Positions 27,632 through 36,013 are shown, counted from the first letter of the stretch. The stretch is DNA of 40,119 nucleotides from an uncultured Ruminococcus sp. (GCA_902786965.1 CADAEJ010000027.1:1-40119); one strand, 5' to 3'. A program made the numbers and translations. Notes: generated by a model not told the origin, from the letters alone.

Positions 27632-27907
27632 TTACTTCTTTGCCGTCCTTGCGGCACTTGATTTTTTCGCCGCCGTCTTTTTCGCCGCAGTCTTCTTGCC
27701 GCCGAACAGTCCGCCCAGCGAGGTCTTTTTGCTGTCCACATACGATAGTCCCGTCCCCGGGATACTAACCGTAGTCGTCTCGCGCCCCGTCGTGCTTATC
27801 GTCTTGCGCACACCCTTTGTGCCTGCCGAAATGCTCGCGCTCTTTGTGCCGATGTTCAGCTTCAGCCCGTGCCCGAGGTTAATGCTTTTCCTGAATCTCA
27901 ATCCCAT
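27632..27907 (-). CDS. DUF4236 domain protein with Lys/Ala-rich tail
   Basis: The protein has 91 residues. The ATG at 27907 (MGLRFRKSINLG) is chosen because GAAAGGAG precedes it and because DUF4236 proteins characteristically begin MGLRFRKS. The domain continues with a beta pattern ending TVSIPGTGLSYV. The last 25 residues are almost only Lys, Ala, Ser and Thr (KKTAAKK, AARTAKK), like a histone-H1 tail, suggesting nucleic acid or acidic-polymer binding, though this is inference. It has its own promoter, whose -35 box overlaps the stop codon of the upstream histidine kinase gene. Biological role unknown. Confidence 0.75.
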   Translation of the reverse strand: MGLRFRKSINLGHGLKLNIGTKSASISAGTKGVRKTISTTGRETTTVSIPGTGLSYVDSKKTSLGGLFGGKKTAAKKTAAKKSSAARTAKK

Positions 27908-27948
27908 ATCCAAAACTCCTTTCGCATCATATCCAAAACATTTTAACC

Positions 27949-27977
27949 AGTATACCATAACGCTCCTGCCGTGTCAA
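27949..27977 (-). promoter_or_regulatory. Promoter of the DUF4236 gene
   Basis: On the minus strand, TTGACA (27972-27977), 17 bases, TATACT (27949-27954). The -35 box overlaps the last codons of the histidine kinase gene. Confidence 0.78.
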
Positions 27978-28861
27978 GAAAGCCCCAGCTTTATCGTTAC
28001 GATAAAATCCTCGCCCTGCAAGTCAGCCGAAATGCTTCCGCCGAGCAGCCCCGTAAACTGCTTTGCAATAGCCATTCCAAGACCTGTGCTGCCTGCCGTG
28101 CGCGATGTCTGCGTCGTGTAGAATTCGTCAAAAACGTGGCTCGGGTCGAGATTTTTCTCCGCCGTGTTGTTTTTGAAGGTCACTATCCTCTCGTGCGGAT
28201 CAACGTCAATGTACAGCGTCTCGCGTCCGTGCTTCATCGCGTTGTTGGTGAGGTTGTCAAAAACGCGCATAAGCATATCCTTGTTTGATAGTATCGGCAC
28301 ATTCGATTTTGGACAGTTAAGTTCTATCCTCCTGCCGCGGTCGTTGTAATCATCGTAGTAGTGCGATATCGACTCCTCCAGCACCCCGATAAGATTGAGC
28401 TGCGTAAGCTCGGGCTGCTTGCCCTCGGAAATGACCTTGTAAAACTCAAAGAACTGGTCGATAAGCTCCTGCAATCTGCGCAGCTTTCGCTCCGTTATCT
28501 CCAGCTCACGCGCCCTCTCCGCCTCGTCGGTGTTCTCATACTGCGCCAGCCTCACATAGCCAAGCGCCGAGGTCAGCGGCGTGCGCAGGTCGTGTGAGAT
28601 GTTGGTCATCATCTGCTCGATGTCGTGGCTCTTGCGGTTGTAAAGAATACGCTCATCGCGTATCAGCCGCAGCAGCGAGTTTATCTCGTTGATAAGCTGT
28701 GCATCGCCCATACCTATCTCAAGGTTGACCAGATTGTTCGTGTCCTCTTCCTTGATGCGCTGTATCTGCTCGACAGTGCTTGCACTGCCGACCTTTAACT
28801 GTATCAGAATTACAATAAGAACAAATGTCACAATGCTGAGCAGTATCACCGCAATAAGCAT
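27974..28861 (-). CDS. Sensor histidine kinase lacking an extracellular sensor domain
   Basis: The protein has 295 residues. ATG 28861 is preferred over the in-frame GTG at 28867, because AAAGGAG sits nine bases before the former and only three before the latter. One N-terminal membrane helix (residues 1-22) is followed directly by a cytosolic linker, the H-box NISHDLRTPLTS (phosphorylated His about residue 90), an N-box DNLTNNAMKHG and a G-box GLGMAIAK. There is no second helix and no outer domain. Such kinases often sense through a partner ABC transporter. It is the last gene of a five-gene run with its response regulator at the other end and an ABC transporter between, consistent with antimicrobial-peptide detection and export or immunity (inferred). 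Confidence 0.88.
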   Translation of the reverse strand: MLIAVILLSIVTFVLIVILIQLKVGSASTVEQIQRIKEEDTNNLVNLEIGMGDAQLINEINSLLRLIRDERILYNRKSHDIEQMMTNISHDLRTPLTSALGYVRLAQYENTDEAERARELEITERKLRRLQELIDQFFEFYKVISEGKQPELTQLNLIGVLEESISHYYDDYNDRGRRIELNCPKSNVPILSNKDMLMRVFDNLTNNAMKHGRETLYIDVDPHERIVTFKNNTAEKNLDPSHVFDEFYTTQTSRTAGSTGLGMAIAKQFTGLLGGSISADLQGEDFIVTIKLGLS

Positions 28862-28890
28862 ACGCACCCACTCCTTTTAAAGATTTACCC

Positions 28891-29400
28891 CTATGCCGTT
28901 TCTTTCTTTTTTCTGAAAACTATACGCATAACTATAAACGCTATCGGGAGCCCAAGCAGCAGCGGTAACCAAACAAGTGCCAGCGGAGTTCCCCACATTT
29001 TCATCGCCCTTGGTCTTTGTGTAACGATGCAGTATGTCCACACCGTAAAGTATATCGAAATGATTATGTTTAACGCGTCAATAATGCACAGTACGAACTG
29101 CCGCATTACCACATCGCCCTTTTCGGTGACCTTTTTGTTTGGCTTTACACGCCTTACAAAAAAACCGCACAGACTCAAAAGCCCGATGATCCCGAAGCCT
29201 GCAACGAACGGATATATTCCGAAAATCTTGTTGTCGATAACATCAAATATGCTTTCATGCGTCTTTTCGTCAAACCCGAAATGTATCCCCATAGGGTTTG
29301 GCAGACTGTCATACCTGATAATGAACCACACAAGACCGATAGCCAGCGGTATCAGACACGCAATCAAGATGATTATGTGAGCCCTTTTAAGTGCTTTCAT
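28891..29400 (-). CDS. Four-helix membrane protein (DUF1648-like)
   Basis: The protein has 169 residues and about four hydrophobic helices. After the first helix comes SLPNPMGIHFGFDEKT, resembling the LPxxIPxHFG signature of DUF1648/SdpI-type immunity proteins. The C-terminus is FRKKKETA. It lies between the ABC permease and the histidine kinase with short gaps (21 and 29 bases). SdpI-like proteins protect against toxic peptides, which fits this neighbourhood, but the similarity is limited to that motif and I would not transfer the function with certainty. Confidence 0.6.
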   Translation of the reverse strand: MKALKRAHIIILIACLIPLAIGLVWFIIRYDSLPNPMGIHFGFDEKTHESIFDVIDNKIFGIYPFVAGFGIIGLLSLCGFFVRRVKPNKKVTEKGDVVMRQFVLCIIDALNIIISIYFTVWTYCIVTQRPRAMKMWGTPLALVWLPLLLGLPIAFIVMRIVFRKKKETA

Positions 29401-29421
29401 TTTTTCTCCCCCAAAATAGAA

Positions 29422-30195
29422 TTATTTCAGTATCTCAGAGCGCTTGAAATGCCGCAGCCCGAAAGCAAATGCCGCCGCCGCGATCGCAATGCTCGCTGCC
29501 GCCACCGAGATGTGAAATCCCGTGCTGCGCGATGCTGCGATGTACTGGTAAATGTTCGTGAAATCGTAGTCCACAAGATATTTCTCTGCAAAGCTGCTCG
29601 TTGTTTTTATCTCAAGAAATACTCCGACAGCTATCGTGTACACCGACGGCACCAGAATGATTATCGTGTTAAAAACCGCCGTCTTTCTTATTATGAATGC
29701 CAGCATTATAAATACCGAGATTATCGCAATAAACGTCGGCAGCTGCCAGAATACCACCGCGAAATACTCACCCGCGGGCGTTGACCTGCCGCTTCCGTAC
29801 ATCAGCCGCCTTGCCGCGTAGTAACCGCTGTTTCCCAGCAGAAAATAACAAATGCTCACGCACTGCACCGCGATAAACTTGAAAACATAATACTTTGTCT
29901 TTGTCGTCACCGATGAAAGCGTGTTTTTCAGCGTCCTGCTGCTGAAGTCCGAAAGCAGCAGTACAGATACGGGGAACAGCATCAGAAAATAGTAGTTCGC
30001 GTTGCACCCCACCATACGCAGATCGGTCTTGAAGCTGCTGTTAAAGTATCTTGAAGGGTCATACCCCGCCGAGATCATCGCGATGCTGTCAACAATAAGC
30101 GCGCCTCCATAGATCACAGCCATTACCAGCAGGCATATGTATGTCCCCTTTGACCGCACGAGCCTGTACAGGTCAGCTTTTGCCATGTTTATCAT
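29422..30195 (-). CDS. ABC-2 type transporter permease
   Basis: The protein has 257 residues. The ATG at 30195 follows AGGAGG by eight bases. It has six hydrophobic helices, with an N-terminal amphipathic start (LYRLVRSKGTYI) and a large loop after helix 1 (residues about 38-62), as in BcrB/NisE/SpaE-like ABC-2 permeases. SDFSSRTLKNTLSS between helices 2 and 3 is the usual ABC-2 coupling region. It lies 12 bases after the ATPase gene and would form the membrane half of that transporter. The substrate is probably a peptide antibiotic or lipid-directed compound (inferred from the linked two-component system). Confidence 0.82.
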   Translation of the reverse strand: MINMAKADLYRLVRSKGTYICLLVMAVIYGGALIVDSIAMISAGYDPSRYFNSSFKTDLRMVGCNANYYFLMLFPVSVLLLSDFSSRTLKNTLSSVTTKTKYYVFKFIAVQCVSICYFLLGNSGYYAARRLMYGSGRSTPAGEYFAVVFWQLPTFIAIISVFIMLAFIIRKTAVFNTIIILVPSVYTIAVGVFLEIKTTSSFAEKYLVDYDFTNIYQYIAASRSTGFHISVAAASIAIAAAAFAFGLRHFKRSEILK

Positions 30196-30207
30196 ACCCT
30201 GTACCTC

Positions 30208-31119
30208 CTAAACTGCGCTGAGAAGCTTCTTGAAGTAGTCCTCAAGGCTCAGCCCCGATTCAAACACCGCGCCCACGCCTATCCCTTGCTCAACAAACGT
30301 CTTTGTGATAAGCATAGTGTCGATGTTCTGCTGCGTTATGCGTATCTCGGTGTCGCTGGTTATCTCGTAATCGCTTATCCCCAGAATATCCTCAAGCACC
30401 GTCGATGCCTTTGCCGAGTTGTCTGTGCGAAGCACCGTACACATACTGCACTCCTGGTCAAGCTCGTCCTTGGTGAGATCCTTGATGACCTTTCCCTTGT
30501 CGATTATAAGGAACCTGTTCGCCACCGCGTACAGCTCCGAAAGAATGTGGCTTGAAATAATAAGCGTCACATCGCGCTCTCTGTTCAGCCTGAAAAACGT
30601 GTCACGCAGATCGCTCGCGCCGATAGGATCAATGCCGTTGATAGGCTCATCAAGCATCACCAGATCCGGACTGTCCAGCAGCGCAAAAGCTATCCCCAGC
30701 CTTTGCTGCATACCAAGCGAGAAATCCTTGAATTTCTTTTTGCCCGTGTCCGTCAGCCCGACAGTTTCAAGCACCTTGTCTATCTGCGAAAGATCCGTTA
30801 TGCCCTTTTGCAGACAGTAGTATTTCAGATTTTCCCTCGCCGTCATGTTCCTGAAAAAAGCAGGCTCCTCAACAAGACAGCCGATGCGCCTGCGCTGCCT
30901 GCGCAGATCCTCACCCGTCTTTGAGAAAATAGAGTATTCGCCGTCCGTGCATTCCGTCAGCCCCGAAAGTATCTTCAGGAGAGTCGTCTTGCCCGCACCG
31001 TTCCTGCCGATAATACCGAAAATATCACCCTTGTTTACCGTCAGATCAACATTGTCAAGTGCAGTAAAGCTGCCGTACTGCTTTGTAAGATTTTTCGCAG
31101 TAAGAATTGCCTCGTGCAT
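30208..31119 (-). CDS. ABC transporter ATPase (BcrA/lantibiotic-immunity type)
   Basis: The protein has 303 residues. The nucleotide-binding motifs are complete: Walker A GRNGAGKT (residues 38-45), signature FSLGMQQRLG, Walker B LVMLDEP and H-loop SSHILSEL. The tail after residue 215 is the regulatory beta domain typical of BcrA-type ATPases. It pairs with the ABC-2 permease immediately downstream. The gene lies 92 bases after the response regulator; no convincing promoter was found in that gap, so read-through from the regulator's promoter is likely. Expected role is self-protection or resistance against peptide antibiotics. Confidence 0.9.
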   Translation of the reverse strand: MHEAILTAKNLTKQYGSFTALDNVDLTVNKGDIFGIIGRNGAGKTTLLKILSGLTECTDGEYSIFSKTGEDLRRQRRRIGCLVEEPAFFRNMTARENLKYYCLQKGITDLSQIDKVLETVGLTDTGKKKFKDFSLGMQQRLGIAFALLDSPDLVMLDEPINGIDPIGASDLRDTFFRLNRERDVTLIISSHILSELYAVANRFLIIDKGKVIKDLTKDELDQECSMCTVLRTDNSAKASTVLEDILGISDYEITSDTEIRITQQNIDTMLITKTFVEQGIGVGAVFESGLSLEDYFKKLLSAV

Positions 31120-31211
31120 CTCATTGCCTCCCGTAGTGTTATTTCATATCAATAATACCATACGATCCTGAAACAACACTTAAATCAAATCTTAATTATT
31201 GCTTAACAGCG

Positions 31212-31895
31212 TCATTTTTTCAGCCTGTACCCAATACCCCATACCGTCTCGATGTAGTCGGTATCGGGATCACATTCCTTGAGCTTCTTGCGCAGCTTGC
31301 TTATGTGAACGTTCAGAGTGTTGTCGTCAGCAGAGTTCTCATAATCCCATACCGTGTCATAGATCATGCTCTTTGTGCAGGTGCGCGAGTGGTTTCTCAC
31401 CAGCAGCTGCAAAAGCAGGTACTCGTGCCGTGACAGATCCATATCGCGCCCGTTGCAGCTTGCGTGGAAATTGTCAGGGTCAAGCGTGATGCTTTTGTAA
31501 GTCAGCGTCATCGCAGCAGGCTTTGCCGCCTCGCCCGATACCGTTCTCAAGCGCGCCGTGATCCTGGCAATAAGCTCATCGTTGTCAAACGGCTTTGTTA
31601 TGTAGTCATCAGCACCCAGCGTAAAAAGATCGACCTTTTTCGAGGTGTCGTGTATCGCGCTCATAACGATTATCGGAACGTTCTTCTTTTTCTTCAGCTC
31701 TCCCACTATCTCCTCACCGCTGCGCCCGGGCAGCATAAGGTCCAGCAGGATAAGGTCAACATTTCCCCCGTGCACAAGCACGCCCTCCGTGCCCGAAAAT
31801 GCCGAGATCGTCTGAAACCCGTTAGTGCGCAAAAGTGTGCGCAGCATCGAATTTATCTCGTTGTCGTCCTCTATTATAAGAATTGTCTTTGCCAT
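31212..31895 (-). CDS. OmpR-family response regulator
   Basis: The protein has 227 residues. ATG 31895 is chosen since ATGGAGGG, which encodes an alternative start at 31910, is its ribosome site. The receiver domain has the acidic pocket EDDNE, phosphoacceptor Asp52 (LLDLMLPG) and conserved Lys101 (ITKPF). The C-terminal winged helix ends with the recognition region NTLNVHISKLRKKL and the wing YIETVWGIGYRLKK. It should be phosphorylated by the single-helix kinase at the distal end of the same operon and control the ABC genes between. It has its own promoter. Confidence 0.93.
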   Translation of the reverse strand: MAKTILIIEDDNEINSMLRTLLRTNGFQTISAFSGTEGVLVHGGNVDLILLDLMLPGRSGEEIVGELKKKKNVPIIVMSAIHDTSKKVDLFTLGADDYITKPFDNDELIARITARLRTVSGEAAKPAAMTLTYKSITLDPDNFHASCNGRDMDLSRHEYLLLQLLVRNHSRTCTKSMIYDTVWDYENSADDNTLNVHISKLRKKLKECDPDTDYIETVWGIGYRLKK

Positions 31896-31929
31896 AGCCC
31901 TACCCTCCATAGCAGTATAGTCTTTATAA

Positions 31930-31958
31930 AGTATACCATATTTTTAACTTTTTTTCAA
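31930..31958 (-). promoter_or_regulatory. Promoter of the response-regulator operon
   Basis: On the minus strand, TTGAAA (31953-31958), 17 bases, TATACT (31930-31935). It is divergent from the bcp promoter 30 bases away. Confidence 0.75.
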
Positions 31959-31987
31959 CACTTTCGCAAAATTGTTTTCGATTTTTA

Positions 31988-32016
31988 TTGCACCGCAGCA
32001 AAAAATATGTTATACT
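31988..32016 (+). promoter_or_regulatory. Promoter of the bcp gene
   Basis: TTGCAC (31988-31993), 17 bases, TATACT (32011-32016). Confidence 0.72.
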
Positions 32017-32055
32017 GTTACCAAAAGCATATCATCGGATAAGGAGGAATAAAAT

Positions 32056-32517
32056 ATGCTTGAAAAAGGCAGCAAAGCACCCGATTTTACATTGTGCGAT
32101 AAAGACGGCAGGGAAGTGTCCCTCTCGGACTTTGCAGGCAGCAAAGTGGTGCTGTATTTTTACCCGCGCGACAACACCCCGGGCTGTTCACGGCAGGCTT
32201 GCGCATTTGCCGCCGCCTATAACGATTTTAAAACGCTCGGCGTGCAGGTCATCGGCATCAGTAAGGACAGCACAGCATCTCATGAAAAGTTCGCGCAGAA
32301 ATACTCCCTGCCCTTCATTCTGCTCTCTGACCCCGAGCGCAAAGCGATAGAAGCCTACGGCGTGTGGCAGGAGAAAAAGAATTACGGCAAGATCTCAATG
32401 GGCGTGGTGAGAACGACCTTTGTCATTGACGAAAACGGACTCATCGAAAAAGTAATGCCCAAAGTCAAGCCCGATACCAATGCCGCAGAGATACTTGCAT
32501 ATCTCAAAGGCGAGTAA
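32056..32517 (+). CDS. bcp: Thiol peroxidase, Bcp/PrxQ-type peroxiredoxin
   Basis: The protein has 153 residues and ATG 32056 follows AAGGAGG. It has a thioredoxin fold with the peroxidatic Cys44 in YPRDNTPGCSRQACAF and the helix-located resolving Cys49, the two-Cys arrangement of PrxQ/Bcp. The usual Thr after Cys44 is Ser. It reduces hydrogen peroxide and organic hydroperoxides in the cytosol, with thioredoxin as the likely reductant. It is followed 22 bases later by a MIF-type tautomerase, probably in the same transcript. Confidence 0.93.
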   Translation: MLEKGSKAPDFTLCDKDGREVSLSDFAGSKVVLYFYPRDNTPGCSRQACAFAAAYNDFKTLGVQVIGISKDSTASHEKFAQKYSLPFILLSDPERKAIEAYGVWQEKKNYGKISMGVVRTTFVIDENGLIEKVMPKVKPDTNAAEILAYLKGE

Positions 32518-32539
32518 TACATTTCAAGGAGGATCAATC

Positions 32540-32881
32540 ATGCCATTCATCAACGTCAAGACAAACACCCCCGTAGCGCAGGACAAAATGCAGACCATCA
32601 AATCCGCACTCGGTCAGGCGATCACCGCGATCCCGGGCAAATCAGAGAGCTGGCTCATGGTCGGCATCGAGCCTGATTATGCCCTTTGGTTCAAGGGCAG
32701 CGATTCACCCGCCGCAATGGTCGAGGTCAGCGTCTACGGCAGCGCATCACCAAGCGCATACAGCAAGCTCACCGCGCAGGTAACGGATATCCTGGGCAGC
32801 TCCCTGGGCATCTCACCCGACAGGATATACGTCAAGTATTTTGAAACGCAAAACTGGGGCTGGAACGGCTCAAACTTCTGA
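32540..32881 (+). CDS. MIF-family tautomerase
   Basis: The protein has 113 residues. ATG 32540 follows AAGGAGGATC; in-frame upstream codons overlap bcp and are rejected. After Met removal the protein begins with Pro (PFINVKTNTP), the catalytic base of the tautomerase superfamily. A Lys aligned near position 32 (IPGKSESWLMV) and the MIF-specific end ISPDRIYVKYFETQNWGWNGSNF-like pattern (ISPDR, then NWGWNGS) place it with MIF/D-dopachrome tautomerase rather than 4-oxalocrotonate tautomerase. The CxxC of mammalian MIF is absent (AAM here). Physiological substrate unknown. It is the second gene after bcp. Confidence 0.9.
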   Translation: MPFINVKTNTPVAQDKMQTIKSALGQAITAIPGKSESWLMVGIEPDYALWFKGSDSPAAMVEVSVYGSASPSAYSKLTAQVTDILGSSLGISPDRIYVKYFETQNWGWNGSNF

Positions 32882-32895
32882 AAGACCCCATAAAA

Positions 32896-32932
32896 AAGAT
32901 CCCCGCACACCGCAGGGATCTTTCTTTTTTTA
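32896..32932. terminator. Bidirectional terminator between the tautomerase and the ABC permease
   Basis: AAAGATCCC (32896-32904) pairs with GGGATCTTT (32916-32924); CTTTTTTT follows on the plus strand and an A-run precedes. It serves both converging genes. Confidence 0.85.
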
Positions 32933-32934
32933 TG

Positions 32935-35190
32935 CTATTCCACGTTTTTCAGCGCCTCGTCAAGCGGTATCTTGTTTATCCTCTTTTTGAGGCAAAGCGC
33001 AGTTACCACATACGATGCAGATGCGATAGCGACCGTCGTCAGATAAGCACTTATCGGGATATCCGGAGCTATCCAGCCCGAGTACTGCATCATCATCACG
33101 CGCCATATCTTGTCAAGTGCAAATGATGTTATCGGCAGGCAGGCAACTATCGACACCAGCGTAACTATCGTCGTCGTGTGGATGTAAATGCCGCCTATCT
33201 CGCGCTTGTTGTAGCCAAGTATCTTTGTCATTGATATCGACTGGCTGTTCTTTTCGATGATGACCTTTGCCAGCATAAATACAACCAGAATAATGACCGC
33301 AACTCCGATAAAGATGAACGCCGTCATCATGCTGCCCATCGAGCGCTTGAGCTGACGCGAGGTCTTGGTAAGGTCGTCCTTTGTGATGTGCGCAGCGACC
33401 AGCTTCTGATCTATGTCGTCTATCTCCTCACTGCACAGGTAGCCCGTAAAGCTGCCTTCCTCTTTATCAAACATCTCGTTGAAATCATCGATCCCCGTGA
33501 AAACAGCCAGCGTGCTGGGGTATGTGTAAACACCTCCGACCGTGAACTCGTACTCCTTTTCCGTGTACTTGTCCTTGAGCGTTATCTTGTCGCCCTCTTC
33601 AAGACTGTACTTGTCAGCATAAGCGTTTGAGATCACCGCCTTGCCGCCGCCGAGCTTTTCGTGGAAGTACCTGCTCGAGGGAATAAATCCGTAGACCGAG
33701 ATCTCCTCGGTGAAATCCTTGCCCGTTGTTTCAAGCGCTGTAACAGCGTACTTTTCAGCCTTTTCATTCTGCGTCGGAACAGGCGCTTTAAGCACATACT
33801 GGTGCTGGGCTATCATATTGTTTACCGTGTCCTCGCTGAGCTGGTCAAGCAGCGGGTTAAACAGCAGACAGAACATCAGTATAACGCTTGAGAAGAAAAT
33901 ACCCGCAAAGATCGTGATGTATCCGGGAATGTTCTGAAATACGACTCTCAGGCGGAAGCGCTTCATAATGCCGATCTTCGTGTTGAGCTTGAAAGCCTTC
34001 TTGCGCTGCTTTCTCTTCAGGTCGCGGCGCAGGAATTTCAGCGGTGAAAGGCTGAGCTTGTGCGCGAGCATAATAAAGTTGATAAGCGAAAGCAGTACCA
34101 TCGGTATAACAGTTGTGTAAATGAACGCCTTTGGGCTCCAGACAGTCGAGTACGAAACAAAGCTGTACGAGCCAAGGTATGCACTTGCCATAAAATCCTT
34201 GAATACCGTGTAGCCGAGAATGTTTCCGACTATGCACGCAACTATCAGAACTATTATCGGAGCCGCCATATAGTGCCTTATCAGCTCGCCCTTTGTGAAG
34301 CCCGAAGCGCGCAGCGTACCGATAACATTCGCTTCCTTGACGATAGTGTTTCCCGTAGTAACAGCGAACACGAACGCAATGATAACGATAAGCATATAAA
34401 GCATTACCATCATCATTATCTGGTCGTGCCCAACATCATTTCCCGCAAAATTGATAGCCTGGTTATTGCACCCGGGGATATAGTCAAGCAGCTGTACCTT
34501 CTGCGTAAGAGCCTTTGAAAGCTCGGTCGCCCTGTCAACAGCCTCCTTGCCGAGCCTGTCAGCAGGAGCCTTGTCGTATTTCCACGAGTACGAGTAGTGA
34601 ATGTTCATTTCGCAGAACTTTTCATAGTCCTCCTGCGATGCAATACCCACACCGAACTTCTCCGTGTCAAACATAAAGTCGGTGTTATTTTCATACAATG
34701 CCGAGTAGTCAGGCAGCGCAACTATGCCGACTATCTTGTACTCCTTGCCGTCTATCTCAACATCACCGTCAAGCTCTAATTCGTTGCTTTTCATATAAAG
34801 CCTGTCAAGAGCGACCTCGCCGCTGCTTTGAGGAAGCTTTCCTTCAAGCACACAAACCTTGTTGACCTCTTTTCTGTCAGCAAAAAAACGTATGTGGCTG
34901 CCGTGAACGCTTGGCTGCATCGAGTAGAAATTGTTGTACAGCGTAAGCTTGTTTTCCTCCTCGATAGACTTTATCACATCGTCACCCGGTACCTGAGCGA
35001 CCTCAAAGTTGCCGTCCTCGATGTTGTATTTTTCAAAGCTGTTGTCATACGCATCTTCAAGACTTATATCCGCCACAAAGAAGCCCGATGCAACACCGAT
35101 GATAGCCAGCATAAAAATGAATATAACAACGTATTTACCCGTTTCACCCTTTATCTCACGCCATATGCGCCTGCGCATTGGATTTTTCAT
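32935..35190 (-). CDS. FtsX-type ABC transporter permease, two FtsX units
   Basis: The protein has 751 residues. ATG 35190 (MKNPMRRRIWREI) has AAAGGAAT about ten bases upstream; an in-frame ATG at 35226 overlaps the ATPase gene and is less likely. Topology is one N-terminal helix, a long extracellular domain (about 200 residues), three helices containing GTLRASGFTKGELIRHY, a central helix after a basic cytosolic linker (RRDLKRKQRKKAFKL), a second extracellular domain and three final helices with KILGYNKREIGGIY. This is the two-unit MacB/BceB/LolE-like arrangement. It works with the ATPase encoded immediately upstream. The substrate is not evident; families of this type move lipids or peptides, or act mechanically on surface proteins. 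Confidence 0.88.
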   Translation of the reverse strand: MKNPMRRRIWREIKGETGKYVVIFIFMLAIIGVASGFFVADISLEDAYDNSFEKYNIEDGNFEVAQVPGDDVIKSIEEENKLTLYNNFYSMQPSVHGSHIRFFADRKEVNKVCVLEGKLPQSSGEVALDRLYMKSNELELDGDVEIDGKEYKIVGIVALPDYSALYENNTDFMFDTEKFGVGIASQEDYEKFCEMNIHYSYSWKYDKAPADRLGKEAVDRATELSKALTQKVQLLDYIPGCNNQAINFAGNDVGHDQIMMMVMLYMLIVIIAFVFAVTTGNTIVKEANVIGTLRASGFTKGELIRHYMAAPIIVLIVACIVGNILGYTVFKDFMASAYLGSYSFVSYSTVWSPKAFIYTTVIPMVLLSLINFIMLAHKLSLSPLKFLRRDLKRKQRKKAFKLNTKIGIMKRFRLRVVFQNIPGYITIFAGIFFSSVILMFCLLFNPLLDQLSEDTVNNMIAQHQYVLKAPVPTQNEKAEKYAVTALETTGKDFTEEISVYGFIPSSRYFHEKLGGGKAVISNAYADKYSLEEGDKITLKDKYTEKEYEFTVGGVYTYPSTLAVFTGIDDFNEMFDKEEGSFTGYLCSEEIDDIDQKLVAAHITKDDLTKTSRQLKRSMGSMMTAFIFIGVAVIILVVFMLAKVIIEKNSQSISMTKILGYNKREIGGIYIHTTTIVTLVSIVACLPITSFALDKIWRVMMMQYSGWIAPDIPISAYLTTVAIASASYVVTALCLKKRINKIPLDEALKNVE

Positions 35191-35222
35191 ATCTGTGTCA
35201 TTCCTTTCGCCGTGTTCGTTTA

Positions 35223-35921
35223 TCACCAGTCAAGATCTGCTGCCTTTACCTTTGTGTCGTTAGTGTAGTTCTTTCTGATAACACCGTCACGCAGCTTGAC
35301 AACTCTGTCCGCCATGTTCTTGATAGCGTCATTGTGAGTTACCATGATCACCGTGCTGCCATACTTCTGGTTGACAGTCTCGATCAGCTGAAGTATCTCC
35401 TTTGAGGTATTGTAGTCAAGCGCACCCGTAGGCTCGTCGCAGAGCAGTATATCGGGATTCTTGACAATCGCCCTGCCTATCGCCGTCCTCTGCTGCTGAC
35501 CGCCCGAAAGCTGATTTGGCAGCTTGTGTCTGTGTTCGTACAGCCCAAGAGTTTTAAGAATGTCATCAACATCAAGAGGGGAGTCACTCAAATATGCGCC
35601 CACCTCAACATTCTCCTTGATGTTCAGATTAGGGATAAGATTGTACATCTGGAATATGTACCCCAGGTGCTTTCTGCGGTAAAGCGTAAGCGCCTTTTCG
35701 TTCATGTCCGCAGTTTTCTCACCGTTTATCGAGATGTACCCCTCGTCTGCCGAGTCGATACCGCCGATGATGTTCAAAAGTGTGCTTTTGCCCGAGCCCG
35801 AAGGTCCCAGCAGCACGCAGAACTCACCCTTTTCAATACCTATGTCGATGCCCTTGAGTACATCTGCACGGCTTTCACCGCTGCCGAATGATTTTTTGAT
35901 CCCGCTGATTTCAATAAACAT
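35223..35921 (-). CDS. ABC transporter ATPase, MacB/LolD type
   Basis: The protein has 232 residues. The start is ATG 35921, six bases after AGAGGAG; the ATG at 35945 lies inside the operator palindrome and ahead of the ribosome site, so it is rejected. Motifs are Walker A GPSGSGKS (39-46), Q-loop FQMYNLIPNLNIKENV, signature LSGGQQQR, Walker B ILLCDEPTGALD and H-loop MVTHND. The LIPxLxxxENV and DEPTGALD forms are typical of the LolD/MacB exporter group. The gene precedes its permease by 32 bases. Expression is likely repressed through the palindrome at 35941-35966. Confidence 0.92.
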   Translation of the reverse strand: MFIEISGIKKSFGSGESRADVLKGIDIGIEKGEFCVLLGPSGSGKSTLLNIIGGIDSADEGYISINGEKTADMNEKALTLYRRKHLGYIFQMYNLIPNLNIKENVEVGAYLSDSPLDVDDILKTLGLYEHRHKLPNQLSGGQQQRTAIGRAIVKNPDILLCDEPTGALDYNTSKEILQLIETVNQKYGSTVIMVTHNDAIKNMADRVVKLRDGVIRKNYTNDTKVKAADLDW

Positions 35922-35940
35922 AATTGTCTCCTCTCTTTCT

Positions 35941-35966
35941 AACATATGAATGCTTATTCATATGTT
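35941..35966. promoter_or_regulatory. Operator palindrome of the ABC exporter operon
   Basis: The perfect 11-base arms AACATATGAAT and ATTCATATGTT are separated by GCTT. The site lies just downstream of the minus-strand -10 box, so it overlaps the likely start of transcription. The size and form suit a TetR-type repressor; no such gene is in the window. The core AACATATG recurs in the palindrome at 36237-36250. Confidence 0.75.
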
Positions 35967-35974
35967 CACTTAAT

Positions 35975-36003
35975 AATATATCACGCAAATCCCGGTTTGT
36001 CAA
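35975..36003 (-). promoter_or_regulatory. Promoter of the ABC exporter operon
   Basis: On the minus strand, TTGACA (35998-36003), exactly 17 bases, TATATT (35975-35980). Confidence 0.82.
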
Positions 36004-36013
36004 CCCCGTTTTT

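Noticed and set aside
31120-31211. Separate promoter for the ABC ATPase gene in the gap after the response regulator
   Set aside because: No -35/-10 pair with 16-18 bases spacing was convincing; read-through is more likely.
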